Assembly: GCA_041920415.1 (NCBI GenBank)
Contig: JBHGYD010000028.1
Coordinates: forward strand, 186,001-250,000
DNA length: 64,000 nt
Direction of reading: 5' to 3'
From: JBHGYD01 sp041920415
GTDB taxonomy: Bacteria; Bacillota; Bacilli; Bacillales; Anoxybacillaceae
The notes under the pieces: generated by a model
Databases searched by the model: none
What the model saw: the letters and a program-made list of their open reading frames with translations, nothing else
Told to the model about the DNA's origin: nothing
Translations under genes and position numbers: made by a program
In this document: one piece after another, positions 35,714 to 44,470 of the stretch
Numbering within the stretch: the stretch's first letter is position 1
Layout: each line of letters starts with the position of its first letter

Positions 35714-36790
35714 TCAACTATTTTGACGAATCGCATCGACGGTCGCTTTGTCGCATTTTTTGACAAGTTCGATTAACAATTGTTTAGCCGCCGCATAATC
35801 ATCGACGTGAATAATGGAAGCATGCGTATGGATATAACGCGAACAAATACCGATGACGGCAGAAGGAACGCCGCTGTTGGCAATATGAACGCGTCCCGCA
35901 TCGGTACCACCGCCTGGTGAAACGAAATATTGATATGGGATATTATGTGTTTCCGCAGTATCTAGCACAAACTCACGCATGCCGCGGTGCGTCACCATCG
36001 ATCGGTCGTAAATGCGAACAAGCGCTCCTTTTCCAAGATGACCGAATTCTTTTTTATCACCCGTCATATCGTTCGCTGGACTTGCGTCTAACGCGAAAAA
36101 GATGTCCGGCTGAATCATGGTAGCCGCCGTTTGCGCCCCTCTTAGCCCAACCTCTTCCTGAACGGTCGCTCCTGAATATAACACGTTTGGCAATGTTTCA
36201 TTTTTCAATTCTTTTAATAGCTCAATCGCCAACCCGCAGCCGTACCGGTTGTCCCACGCTTTCGCCAGAATTTTTTTCGGATTGGCCATCGGCGTAAATG
36301 GGCAAATGGGCACAATTTGCTGCCCTGGCTTAATTCCCATTTTTTTTGCGTCCTCTTTGTTATCGGCACCGACGTCGATCAACATATTTTTGATTTCCAT
36401 CGGCTTGTTCCGTTGTTCCTCTTGAAGCAAATGTGGCGGAATTGAGCCGATAACACCTATCACTGGCCCATTGTCTGTAATAATTTGCACCCGTTGTGCA
36501 AGCAATACTTGATTCCACCACCCCCCGAGCGGTTGGAAGCGAATCATGCCGTTATCCGTAATGGCAGTGACCATGAAACCGACTTCGTCCATGTGCCCGG
36601 CCACCATAACGGTCGGACCGTTTTCGTCACCGCGTTTCACACCGAAAATGCTGCCAAGTCGGTCTTGTACGACTTCATCTGCGTATTTTTCTAATTCTTT
36701 TCGTATAAACTGGCGCACTGCATGCTCATTACCTGGTGCCCCCGGCAATTCCGTTAACGTTTTAAATAACTCAAGCGTTTCTACGTTCAT
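35714..36790 (-). CDS. ytoP: M42-family aminopeptidase YtoP
   Basis: Cytoplasmic di-zinc aminopeptidase of 358 residues, related to glutamyl aminopeptidase and TET peptidases. Metal and catalytic motifs: VMVAGHMDEVGFMV (first His/Asp), KAWDNRYGCGLAIEL (bridging Asp), TVQEEVGLRGAQTA (catalytic Glu-Glu), ALDASPANDMTG and the C-terminal HTHASIIHVDDY. AAGGGG precedes the ATG. Single gene, divergent from ytzB. Confidence 0.92.
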   Translation of the reverse strand: MNVETLELFKTLTELPGAPGNEHAVRQFIRKELEKYADEVVQDRLGSIFGVKRGDENGPTVMVAGHMDEVGFMVTAITDNGMIRFQPLGGWWNQVLLAQRVQIITDNGPVIGVIGSIPPHLLQEEQRNKPMEIKNMLIDVGADNKEDAKKMGIKPGQQIVPICPFTPMANPKKILAKAWDNRYGCGLAIELLKELKNETLPNVLYSGATVQEEVGLRGAQTAATMIQPDIFFALDASPANDMTGDKKEFGHLGKGALVRIYDRSMVTHRGMREFVLDTAETHNIPYQYFVSPGGGTDAGRVHIANSGVPSAVIGICSRYIHTHASIIHVDDYAAAKQLLIELVKKCDKATVDAIRQNS

Positions 36791-36921
36791 ATTTTCTAAC
36801 CCCTTTTTTTACATGTCCATTTTTATTTTAACCAACCAATTATGCGCTTTCCACTTTTCTTACATTGTTTTAAAAAGTTAGGTATACTAAATGGTAGACA
36901 ACCGTTTTGGAGGTAAAAAGG

Positions 36922-37218
36922 ATGAGTTGGAAAAAATTTCTCGCAGGCGTTACGGTTGGCTTCACCGCGGCCTATGTTGTCCAAACGATACTTGACAAGC
37001 GAATGATTTCATCAGAAAAAGCGTTATCATTAGCAAAATCAGCATTTCAACACTTAGGACCGATTAGTGGTTCGTGGATCCAAACACAACCAGAAACGTA
37101 TGAAAAGAACAACCTCGTTTACAAAGTATACAAAGGTGGCATTTGTCGCGATGACGAGCAACATGAATTCCTAATCGATGCATATACAGGAACGATTCTT
37201 GAAACACGTAAACTTTAA
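36922..37218 (+). CDS. ytzB: YtzB, small PepSY-domain protein
   Basis: A 98-residue protein with a hydrophobic N-terminal segment (FLAGVTVGFTAAYVVQTIL), probably a membrane anchor or signal, and a PepSY-like domain (SSEKALSLAKSAF, then EFLIDAYTGTILETRKL). PepSY domains often inhibit peptidases; the divergent neighbour ytoP is a peptidase, but a link is speculative. The ATG at 36922 is preferred to the upstream TTG because TTGGAGG would overlap the latter. Confidence 0.82.
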   Translation: MSWKKFLAGVTVGFTAAYVVQTILDKRMISSEKALSLAKSAFQHLGPISGSWIQTQPETYEKNNLVYKVYKGGICRDDEQHEFLIDAYTGTILETRKL

Positions 37219-37226
37219 TGATGAAC

Positions 37227-37261
37227 AAAAAGGGCATCTCATATGTAAGATGTCCCTTTTT
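37227..37261 (+). terminator. Terminator of ytzB
   Basis: AAAAAGGGCATCT and AGATGTCCCTTTTT pair (one G-U), with an eight-base loop and T-rich tail, before convergent ytnP. Confidence 0.82.
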
Positions 37262-37269
37262 GCCTTGCT

Positions 37270-38112
37270 TTATCGATTTCGCGCAAGACTCATGATCATT
37301 TCGCCGTTTTCATCCCATTTTAACGCCCGGTAATACGCATCATGGTAAAAGCTGAACCACGCACGTTTTTCCATTGCATACGACATCCATTTTTGTTTTT
37401 CGAAGATAGATGTCATCGGATAGTCATCGTATGCCATTACCCAAAGTACGTTTTGATGGGCATGTGTCGGCAGCAAATCCGCTAAGTGAATGAGTGTTTC
37501 GTTTCCTGATTCGATGAGCACAAGCGAGTGCCCTTCGCTATGGCCGCCCGTATGAATCATTTTTACGCCACTTATTACTTCGATTTCCTTCTCAAATGTC
37601 ACAACCTGTTCGGCAATTGCTTCCCAGTTTTCTTTCCAATATGTATTGCGCGAGCGAATGTTTGGATGCCTCATTTCATCCCATTCTAACTGCGATGTTA
37701 CAATTTGTGCGCGCGGAAACGTAGAAACAAGATGGTTTCCTTCCCACTTCGTCAAACCGCACGCATGATCAAAATGCATATGGGTCATTAGCACAACATC
37801 GATGTCATTTGTTGTTAAACCAAGCTCTTGAAGGGACTGTTCGACATTTGATTCCTCGGTCACCCCAAAGTTGCGCTTTTGCTTGTCTGATAATTTCCCT
37901 TGGCCAATTCCCGATTCAATTAATACATGTTTACCGCCTACTTGCACAAGCAGCGGATCCGTTCGTAATTCAATTTGATTATTGTCATTACACGGATATT
38001 TTTTCGACCAAAGCGGCTTTGGCACAACGCCAAACATCGCGCCTCCGTCTAAATGCGTTACCCCTCCGTTTAACCACGTAATCGTCACATCTCCGATATT
38101 TAATTGTTCCAT
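37270..38112 (-). CDS. ytnP: YtnP, metallo-beta-lactamase-fold lactonase
   Basis: A 280-residue MBL-fold hydrolase with the zinc motif THMHFDHACGL near residue 110, a further His in HTGGHSEGHS and the Asp of HLADLLPTHAH. B. subtilis YtnP is a quorum-quenching lactonase; the substrate here is inferred. GAGGTGATGGGAA precedes the ATG. It lies between trmB and ytzB as in B. subtilis. Confidence 0.88.
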   Translation of the reverse strand: MEQLNIGDVTITWLNGGVTHLDGGAMFGVVPKPLWSKKYPCNDNNQIELRTDPLLVQVGGKHVLIESGIGQGKLSDKQKRNFGVTEESNVEQSLQELGLTTNDIDVVLMTHMHFDHACGLTKWEGNHLVSTFPRAQIVTSQLEWDEMRHPNIRSRNTYWKENWEAIAEQVVTFEKEIEVISGVKMIHTGGHSEGHSLVLIESGNETLIHLADLLPTHAHQNVLWVMAYDDYPMTSIFEKQKWMSYAMEKRAWFSFYHDAYYRALKWDENGEMIMSLARNR

Positions 38113-38171
38113 TTCCCATCACCTCACTATGTAGTGTAACATTTACACAAATATTTCGAAAACAAAAATAA

Positions 38172-38200
38172 CGGCTGCCCCATCCATGAAGAGACAGCCT
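38172..38200 (-). terminator. Terminator-like hairpin after trmB
   Basis: On the minus strand GGCTG and CAGCC enclose an imperfect inner stem, followed by GTTATTTTTGTTTT. Confidence 0.6.
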
Positions 38201-38208
38201 CACTCTTT

Positions 38209-38862
38209 TCAACATGATTTCTTATTCGGATATTTCACTTCACACCGATAAATGCGGTTCCCTTTTGCGGCAAACTTTTCCTCATACTCGGTCATAATAT
38301 TTCCGACAAAATCGCTATTATGAAGGTCTAAACTAACGTATGTTAACAATAATCCATATTGCGAGAAGCTAACAAGTGAATATTCAAACAAGCCTTGATT
38401 ATCGGTTTTAAAATGAATCTCTCCACCCTCTACTAATACCTCTTCATACAGCTTTAGGAACGATTGATACGTTAAACGCCGCTTTTCATGACGCTTTTTC
38501 GGCCACGGATCGGAGAAATTTAAATAAATGCGCTCCACCTCTCCGTTGGCAAAAAAGTTCGCCAAATCTTTAGCATTCACATTTAATAATCGCAAATTCG
38601 GCAAATCATTTTCAATAAGCTTGTCTAATGCAGAGACGATGACGCTTTCGTAAAGCTCGATACCAATATAATTAATATGTGGGTTGGCTTTTGCCATGCC
38701 CGTAATAAACTGTCCTTTCCCCGTGCCGATTTCTATATGGATTGGATGAGTATTCCCAAACACTTCATTCCATTTCCCTTTATACTGTTCTGGATTTGGA
38801 ATGACATATTGTGGATAAGCGGCAATTTTTTCTTTCGCCCAAGGTTTGTTACGTAAACGCAT
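38209..38862 (-). CDS. trmB: tRNA (guanine-N7-)-methyltransferase
   Basis: Methylates G46 in the tRNA variable loop. The 217-residue protein has the SAM motif HIEIGTGKGQFITGMA near residue 40, IGIELYESVIVSALDK, and the signature NFSDPWPKKRHEKRRL with FKTDNQGLFEYSL. GAGGTG precedes the ATG. Single gene or followed by ytnP. Confidence 0.95.
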   Translation of the reverse strand: MRLRNKPWAKEKIAAYPQYVIPNPEQYKGKWNEVFGNTHPIHIEIGTGKGQFITGMAKANPHINYIGIELYESVIVSALDKLIENDLPNLRLLNVNAKDLANFFANGEVERIYLNFSDPWPKKRHEKRRLTYQSFLKLYEEVLVEGGEIHFKTDNQGLFEYSLVSFSQYGLLLTYVSLDLHNSDFVGNIMTEYEEKFAAKGNRIYRCEVKYPNKKSC

Positions 38863-38942
38863 ATGGACACCTCTATTTCTTTGTCGTCGTTGTCAACGAT
38901 ATCATGGATCTATACGAAAACGCAAGATAACATTACAAAAAA

Positions 38943-38962
38943 ACAGCCGTGTTCACGACTGT
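38943..38962 (-). terminator. Minus-strand terminator between trmB and ytzH, probably for ytmP
   Basis: ACAGTCGTG-AAC-ACGGCTGT followed by TTTTTTTG on the minus strand. No minus-strand gene ends here except ytmP, whose stop is 340 bases upstream on the far side of ytzH, so ytmP mRNA would run antisense through the whole of ytzH. Confidence 0.65.
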
Positions 38963-39035
38963 CTCAACGTTGTATAAAATTTTAAAACTTAGCGCACATT
39001 AAAGACAGACCTTTCATAAAAAAGGATGAGTGTGT

Positions 39036-39305
39036 ATGCCTTTAAATCACGAACATCAAATGACGATACTAAAAGACATTTTATCGAATCATCAAACCGA
39101 TTGTTGCGGCACCGTATCAGAATGTGAGCAAATTGAACGGCTCGTCAAATCATTAATGAAAAATGAACAAGTCGGATCACATGTCAAAAACGTTTTGCCG
39201 GACATTTATGACTATGGGCAAAATGGAAAATATAGTGCAGATTTAGACTCCCATATACTTTCTTACCAAGAACAATTATCGAATTGGGTGAATCAGCTTA
39301 CGTAA
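39036..39305 (+). CDS. ytzH: YtzH-like small protein
   Basis: An 89-residue soluble protein of unknown function, family YtzH. It starts MPLNHEHQMTILKDILSNHQ, contains a cysteine pair (TDCCGTVSECEQIE), and is mostly helical. Conserved beside trmB and ytmP in Bacillus. The ATG at 39036 has AAAGGATG upstream. Its last eight bases overlap the end of convergent ytmP, and its terminator lies inside ytmP. Confidence 0.82.
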   Translation: MPLNHEHQMTILKDILSNHQTDCCGTVSECEQIERLVKSLMKNEQVGSHVKNVLPDIYDYGQNGKYSADLDSHILSYQEQLSNWVNQLT

Positions 39306-40080
39306 ATAGCAAAACGTTCTCAAGGAAATGCAACGACTGTTGTATTTCCTTTTTTGCGTTCTTCTCTTTTTGCCAAACGAGAGAATATAATGTTTGGGCC
39401 ACCACATACCATTTCATACGAATTCGTAAATCGTCCGTCAATTCAAGTCCGTAAAGTCGAAGCCAATCTTCCCATTTGTCTTTAGGAATGTAAGAATATA
39501 ACAACATTCCAATGTCGATAGCCGGGTCAGCAATCATCGCGCCGTCCCAATCAATTAAATAAAGCCGTCCATCTTCCGCAAGCAACCAGTTATTATGATT
39601 AATATCGCAATGACAAACGGCGAACTCATCATATGGAATGGAGGGTAATTCTCGTTCTAACCAAGCAAACGCTTGTTGCACAATCGGCTCGTCAAACCGA
39701 TTGTTACACATTAGTTGTTTTAGCTTATCTATCATCATATGCGGTGATAACGGAGTTTTTCCTAATCGTTTCAACATCGATACTAAATCTTGGGAACGAT
39801 GGATTTTCCGTAACAAACTCGCTACTTGTTCACTTCCCATATCATGTGGTTTTAACTCTCTTCCATTAAGCCATTGCTGGGCTGTGATGACATCTCCGTT
39901 TTCCATCCGCTTTGTCCAGACGAGCTTTGGGACGATTCCCTCTGCTGACAAAACCGCAAGAAACGGCGAAGAATTGCGCTTTAAAAACAATTTTCGTCCT
40001 TCGTATTCAGCAAAATATGCATCTCCAGTAGCCCCACCAGCAGGAGTGATATCCCACTCCTTTCCCAGTAACTGTTCCAA
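39298..40080 (-). CDS. ytmP: YtmP, choline/aminoglycoside kinase-like phosphotransferase
   Basis: A 260-residue protein-kinase-fold small-molecule phosphotransferase (APH/ChoK family). Catalytic loop AVCHCDINHNNWLL (HxDxxxxN) followed by the metal motif IDWDGAMIADPA. The substrate is unknown; lipid head groups or sugars are possible. It starts at a TTG codon with AAGGTG eight bases upstream. It is downstream of amyX and 3'-overlaps ytzH by eight bases. Confidence 0.85.
   Translation of the reverse strand: MEQLLGKEWDITPAGGATGDAYFAEYEGRKLFLKRNSSPFLAVLSAEGIVPKLVWTKRMENGDVITAQQWLNGRELKPHDMGSEQVASLLRKIHRSQDLVSMLKRLGKTPLSPHMMIDKLKQLMCNNRFDEPIVQQAFAWLERELPSIPYDEFAVCHCDINHNNWLLAEDGRLYLIDWDGAMIADPAIDIGMLLYSYIPKDKWEDWLRLYGLELTDDLRIRMKWYVVAQTLYSLVWQKEKNAKKEIQQSLHFLENVLLFT
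39322..39355 (+). terminator. Terminator of ytzH located inside ytmP
   Basis: AGGAAATGCAAC and GTTGTATTTCCT pair with one G-U, four-base loop, followed by TTTTTT. It lies within the last codons of the convergent ytmP gene. Confidence 0.82.
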
Positions 40081-40110
40081 GTAAGTTCACCTTCAACTTA
40101 TAAAAATAAA

Positions 40111-40156
40111 AAGACAGCAATCACCTGATTTCTTGTTTTCAGACAATAGCTGTCTT
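40111..40156 (-). terminator. Long terminator hairpin after amyX
   Basis: On the minus strand AAGACAGC pairs with GCTGTCTT and encloses a second stem (ATTGTCTGA with TCAGGTGAT); the T-tract TTTTTATTTTTA follows. Confidence 0.85.
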
Positions 40157-40200
40157 ACTAGATTTTATATGGGATTCGCTTTTTTCGTCAAGTAAAAGTC

Positions 40201-42360
40201 CTATGACTTTGTTTTTACGAGAACCAATGTAACAATTCCATCGATATTGATTTCTTTTTGAACAGCAAACAACGGAGTGATACCGCTTTGCTTACCATCA
40301 CATACAACATGCCATTCATCTTCATCTGGTAAGAAAAGGTGCTCCTTTGTTTCGTGAGTATGATGAATTACCATGATATCGCACCAAGGCCCATATCCTT
40401 GCACATCACGGAGTTGATAGGCAATCATCGATGATGGCGTCGGCTCTAAAAAAAAGAGATGAGCATCAATTTCAGAAGCGGTCATAAATCGAAACGCACG
40501 ATGGGATTTTCGCAATTTAATAAACCCTTGAATATACCGGATATCTTCTTCGTTCTCGCTTTTTCGCTTCCAATCAAGCTGATTAATCGCATCAGGAGCG
40601 TTATAGCTGTTTTCAATCCCTTGTTTTGTCCGATAAAATTCTTGCCCGCTATGTAGAAACGGAATTCCTTGTGACAGTAACACGATCGCTGTCGCTAATT
40701 TTTGCCGTTTTTTTCTGATTTCCTCGCTTTCATGGACGTTTGACACCGTCATTTTGTCCCAAAGGGTGTGGTTATCGTGCGATTCGACATAATTAATGGT
40801 TTGGCTCGGGGTTAAAAATAGTCCGTGCTCCTTTCCTTTACGTATGCTCCCTGCAATTGCTTGTTTCACTTGTTCGCGATAAGAAACATTCCCGAGTGCA
40901 AATCCTTGATCGTTTATGCCAAATGTACTCCCCTTGACGCTATCGCGAAATCGGTCATTAAAATAAGCGATGTATGGAAGCTTGTCGGCATTTTGTAACG
41001 TTGCTTTTTGTTCAAGTGGTAATGGTGTCGGTAAATCCCAACCTTCACCAAACAGAAGGGCAGAGGGATCAATGGCATGAACAACGGTCCGAATTTCTTT
41101 CATTGTCTCGACATCTAAAATTCCCATTAAATCAAAACGAAAACCATCCACATGATACTCTTTCATCCAAAAGCGCACCGAATCGATAATGAATTTCCGT
41201 ACCATCTTTCGTTCTGATGCGACATCGTTCCCGACCCCAGTTCCGTTTGAGGGGATACCGTACGCATCATGTCGAAAATAGTAGCCAGGAACAATTTTTT
41301 CAAATGACGATTGTTCGCGAATAAATACGTGATTATAGACGACGTCCATAATTACGCGAATTCCATTTTCCTGTAACACTTGAATTGCTTTTTTTAGCTC
41401 ATAAATACGAGCATACGGATCGAATGGGTCGGTGGCGTAACTTCCTTCTGGAGCATTATAATGAAGTGGATTATAACCCCAATTATACTGTTGGGTCGGG
41501 TTTCGTTCATCGACCCCGGCAAAATCATTGAATGGAAGCAGTTCCACATGAGTAATCCCAAGTTCTTTCAAATACGCAAGACCTGTGACCGTATTGTTTG
41601 GGCCTTTTGTATCTTGCTCCGTTAATCCTAAATATTTTCCTTTGTTGATGACACCGCTATCTGGATGAATGGTAAAGTCTCGAATATGTGTTTCGTAAAT
41701 GACTGCATCAGTTGGTGATGATAACGGTGGTAACAAAGGTTTTGGAAATCGAGTCTTTCCTAAATCGACAACGACGCCGTACTCCCCGTTGACGGAAACA
41801 GCCACAGCATAAGGGTCAACCGCCTCACGCCAAACAAGGTTAACACATACTAAATATGTATAGTATTTCCCTTCTAAATCTCCGGAAACAGCTACCGTCC
41901 AAACTCCTTTATGCTCGCGTTCGAGCGGAATGTACGTCTCCTTCTCTGTTTTCGAATCAAGTATCTTGAGCTTTACTTCTGTTGCGGTTGGTGCCCAAAG
42001 TTTGAATGTCGTCTGTTGCGGTGTATATGTGATTCCAAGGTCGTTTCCATCATAATAAAATTGTTCATCGAATTCTTTCGTGCGAATCACCGCACCCATT
42101 TGTAAATCTGTAAACGCCCCTTGTTCTTCATAAATGAGATAGCTTTGTCCAAATTCGATTGGAAAATCAACAGGACATTCATACTTCATACTCATCGACA
42201 AATCAGTCAGTTTACTAATTCGCAAGCCGCACCTTTCCCCGTTCGGCTTTTGCAGTGTAAAGGTCTTTGCAATTCCTTGATCATACGATTTTGGCACTAA
42301 AATCGTAATCGTGCTCATCGCATCCAAATATGCCTCAAACGTTCGATGAATGGTTAACAC
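40201..42360 (-). CDS. amyX: Type I pullulanase AmyX, GTG start
   Basis: Hydrolyses alpha-1,6 branches of pullulan, amylopectin and glycogen; no signal peptide, so cytoplasmic. The 719-residue protein has an N-terminal domain, a CBM48 domain (YTPQQTTFKLWAPTATEVKL) and a GH13 barrel. Motifs: the type I pullulanase signature YNWGYNP, VIMDVVYNHV, DGFRFDLMG (nucleophile Asp), GEGWD and VESHDNHTLWD. The longest frame begins at a GTG that overlaps AGGAGG; the GTG at 42360 lies eight bases after it and is chosen. It belongs beside ytmP as in B. subtilis. Confidence 0.95.
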   Translation of the reverse strand: MLTIHRTFEAYLDAMSTITILVPKSYDQGIAKTFTLQKPNGERCGLRISKLTDLSMSMKYECPVDFPIEFGQSYLIYEEQGAFTDLQMGAVIRTKEFDEQFYYDGNDLGITYTPQQTTFKLWAPTATEVKLKILDSKTEKETYIPLEREHKGVWTVAVSGDLEGKYYTYLVCVNLVWREAVDPYAVAVSVNGEYGVVVDLGKTRFPKPLLPPLSSPTDAVIYETHIRDFTIHPDSGVINKGKYLGLTEQDTKGPNNTVTGLAYLKELGITHVELLPFNDFAGVDERNPTQQYNWGYNPLHYNAPEGSYATDPFDPYARIYELKKAIQVLQENGIRVIMDVVYNHVFIREQSSFEKIVPGYYFRHDAYGIPSNGTGVGNDVASERKMVRKFIIDSVRFWMKEYHVDGFRFDLMGILDVETMKEIRTVVHAIDPSALLFGEGWDLPTPLPLEQKATLQNADKLPYIAYFNDRFRDSVKGSTFGINDQGFALGNVSYREQVKQAIAGSIRKGKEHGLFLTPSQTINYVESHDNHTLWDKMTVSNVHESEEIRKKRQKLATAIVLLSQGIPFLHSGQEFYRTKQGIENSYNAPDAINQLDWKRKSENEEDIRYIQGFIKLRKSHRAFRFMTASEIDAHLFFLEPTPSSMIAYQLRDVQGYGPWCDIMVIHHTHETKEHLFLPDEDEWHVVCDGKQSGITPLFAVQKEINIDGIVTLVLVKTKS

Positions 42361-42412
42361 ATTTTTCACCTCCTACAGAATTACCCATACATTGTGTCCT
42401 ATCATTACCTTT

Positions 42413-42442
42413 AGAAAAAAAGGTGTGATCACTCACACCTTT
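42413..42442 (-). terminator. Terminator of the NERD-domain gene
   Basis: AAAGGTGTGA-GTGA-TCACACCTTT on the minus strand followed by TTTTCT. The stem overlaps the end of the coding region. Confidence 0.8.
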
Positions 42443-43398
42443 TCTCTCTCTTCATCTCGCCATTCTCGTTCGTAATAATGGCTATAGCAATGATGTAACA
42501 ACCATGACGCGGCTTTTAACTGCGCGTGTTTGAGCGGAGCAGTTAAACTCCTTAACGAAGAAAACCATTGTTCATAATAGCGTTTATCAATGAGTTGAAT
42601 ATCATTCGGCGCATAACGATAATCAATATAACCATAGCGGTTTAAAATCAGTTTTTTGATCGGTAATTCGATTTGATGGCGTTCATATATATCCTTCACA
42701 ATTTTCTCCATTCGCTGAAGCCCAATGACCGGATTGATCAGTTTCTTTTCTCCCTTGTTCGTTAACTCTGTCCAAAATCGGTCATGCGACCCAACGATAA
42801 TATTATCTTTTTCTCCTTCCGCAAATGTGATACACCATGTTGTCGTTGGACTCAACAAAATCACGTCTAATTCCACCGGAGCATTTTTTGCTAAAAAAAC
42901 AGGTTTATATAAACATAAATACGTATCTGGAAACCGTTGTAGAAAATATTTTAGCCGCTCTTCGTAATAAAATTTTTTATCGACAACCGACTCATATTTG
43001 AGCGTAGAACTCGCCCATTTCATTTGCAGTTGAAATACTTTTTCGAGAAATAATAGTTTCAACTCATCCATCGTTTTCGGTTCTGTCGTAAATAAAGAGG
43101 AAAAAAACAATTCTTCATCATGATTTGTGTTGTTTCGTTCGTTCATCGCTTCTTCTTTTTTAACGTTGGAACGCTTGAACCAACTTTTGATTGTTTCAAA
43201 AAAAGATGGACTTTCCTCCAGCCATTCCCATGTTGAATCAGAAGGAGAAGATTGGTATACATCTGCTATACCGCTTTCCCATTCATCTTTTACTTTCTCC
43301 CATTGTTTTTTCTTTAGACGAATAAATTCACTCGCATAGCGATAGACATCCGTTTCATATCTCGAGATATAATCTTGAAGCTTAATTAATTGTCCCAC
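42433..43398 (-). CDS. NERD-like (nuclease-related) domain protein
   Basis: A 321-residue protein. The C-terminal half resembles the NERD nuclease-related fold: a charged helix, then FLAKNAPVELDVILLSPTTTWCITFAEG with the E-x-D...(E) pattern of restriction-like nucleases, and later LPIKKLILNRYGYIDY. The N-terminal half is helical and charged. Substrate and role are unknown. The ATG at 43419 has a poor binding site, whereas the GTG at 43398 has CGGGGG eight bases upstream and gives MGQLIKLQDYISRYE. It is directly downstream of the lrgB remnant. Confidence 0.7.
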   Translation of the reverse strand: MGQLIKLQDYISRYETDVYRYASEFIRLKKKQWEKVKDEWESGIADVYQSSPSDSTWEWLEESPSFFETIKSWFKRSNVKKEEAMNERNNTNHDEELFFSSLFTTEPKTMDELKLLFLEKVFQLQMKWASSTLKYESVVDKKFYYEERLKYFLQRFPDTYLCLYKPVFLAKNAPVELDVILLSPTTTWCITFAEGEKDNIIVGSHDRFWTELTNKGEKKLINPVIGLQRMEKIVKDIYERHQIELPIKKLILNRYGYIDYRYAPNDIQLIDKRYYEQWFSSLRSLTAPLKHAQLKAASWLLHHCYSHYYEREWRDEEREKV

Positions 43399-43431
43399 AG
43401 ATGTAACCCCCGAATTCATTTTCTTACACTT

Positions 43432-43812
43432 TTATGATAAAACAAGAAGGACAATTGGGCAAAATAAAGTGGCAAAAATGGCGTTTAATGTCATCGCAAT
43501 CGAGCTAATCGCGCTTCTTCTTTTCCTATTTCCAATGCTTTCGCTGTACCGATTCCATGCGAAGCGCTCCCTAATCCGATTCCAACGCCAAGCGGATGCG
43601 TAATGTTGAACATTCGCAACAATGACGGTCTGAAAATCGCACCAAATATTCCGGCAATCACCACATATACAGCCGCTAATGTTGGAATACCGCCAATCTC
43701 TTTTGGCAATATCCTCGCAACTGGCGAAGCAACCGATTTTGGAAGGAAGTTGAAGCAGTTTTTGGTCAAGGTGAAACATATCGGCCAGCATCGCACCATT
43801 TATCATACTAAC
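43432..43812 (-). pseudogene. lrgB: Remnant of an LrgB/CidB-type antiholin-like membrane protein
   Basis: Three overlapping frames together spell the second half of LrgB. One gives GAMLADMFHLDQKLLQ. The next gives LPKSVASPVARILPKEIGG, then HPLGVGIGLGSASHGIGTAKALEIGKEE. The first frame resumes with AISSIAMTLNAIFATLFCPIVLLVLS. Frame changes occur near 43740 and 43515, the latter consistent with loss of one G. The first 100 or so residues are missing; the remnant begins right after the thpR stop. LrgB works with a holin-like LrgA in the membrane; no lrgA is seen here. Confidence 0.85.
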
Positions 43813-44377
43813 CGCTTTTTTTAGACGAAAGAGGAAACGAAGCGATTGTTTCATACTTTGGCAACCGATCCAAATGAGTTTGGTAAAGTACGACTCGATC
43901 GACGAGAAAGCTTCCTTCACTTGCTTTTATTTTTCTTAACTCATCTAACCGAAACTCAGTCTCTCCTTGCCATTTGCGAGCAATTGTAATATGCGGCGTA
44001 AACGGGCGTCGATCTAACGAAAACCCAATATCGACACATGCTGCGTATACATCACGTTGAAGGGCTGTTAACTTTTCTTCCTTTTCCACTCCTTGCCATA
44101 AAATTCGTGGAGCAATCAAATTACCGAACGTCCCAATCGCTGCTAGTGACAATGAAAAAGGAGAATGGTGATTTGTAATTTGTTCCATCGCCTGGCAAAC
44201 AGATTGTAGTTGCTCAACGGAAGCGTTTCCTAAAAATGCTAATGTAATATGATAATCCTCCTTATGCACCCAGCTGCGAAACGGAAAACGTGGTGCAATG
44301 GTTTCTTGCCACTCGCTCAATCGTTCTTTTACATCATTCGCTAAAGGTACAGCAATAAAATAATGAGTTTTTCTCAT
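43808..44377 (-). CDS. thpR: RNA 2',3'-cyclic phosphodiesterase ThpR (YtlP)
   Basis: 2H phosphoesterase of 189 residues acting on 2',3'-cyclic phosphate RNA ends. Both catalytic H-x-T-x motifs are present: HITLAFLG near residue 43 and HITIARKW near residue 130. Starts MRKTHYFIAVPL. Downstream it abuts the lrgB remnant, with the two possibly sharing a few bases. Upstream is an MFS gene on the same strand with its own terminator. Confidence 0.92.
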   Translation of the reverse strand: MRKTHYFIAVPLANDVKERLSEWQETIAPRFPFRSWVHKEDYHITLAFLGNASVEQLQSVCQAMEQITNHHSPFSLSLAAIGTFGNLIAPRILWQGVEKEEKLTALQRDVYAACVDIGFSLDRRPFTPHITIARKWQGETEFRLDELRKIKASEGSFLVDRVVLYQTHLDRLPKYETIASFPLSSKKSG

Positions 44378-44438
44378 CGTTTCCCTTCTTTCTTCAAATA
44401 CGATAATTTTCTAAATTTTATCAGATTTTATATGATAA

Positions 44439-44470
44439 AAAAAGGACATCTCTTTATGAGACATCCTTTC
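44439..44470 (-). terminator. Terminator of the MFS gene
   Basis: AAAGGATGTCTC and GAGATGTCCTTT pair with a two-base internal mismatch on the minus strand, followed by TTTTTTTATC. Confidence 0.75.

Noticed and set aside
43432..43920. A 162-codon minus-strand open frame as an intact gene
   Set aside because: Its middle is out of frame with the LrgB sequence visible in another frame and its first 37 codons lie over thpR; it is a chance join across a pseudogene.
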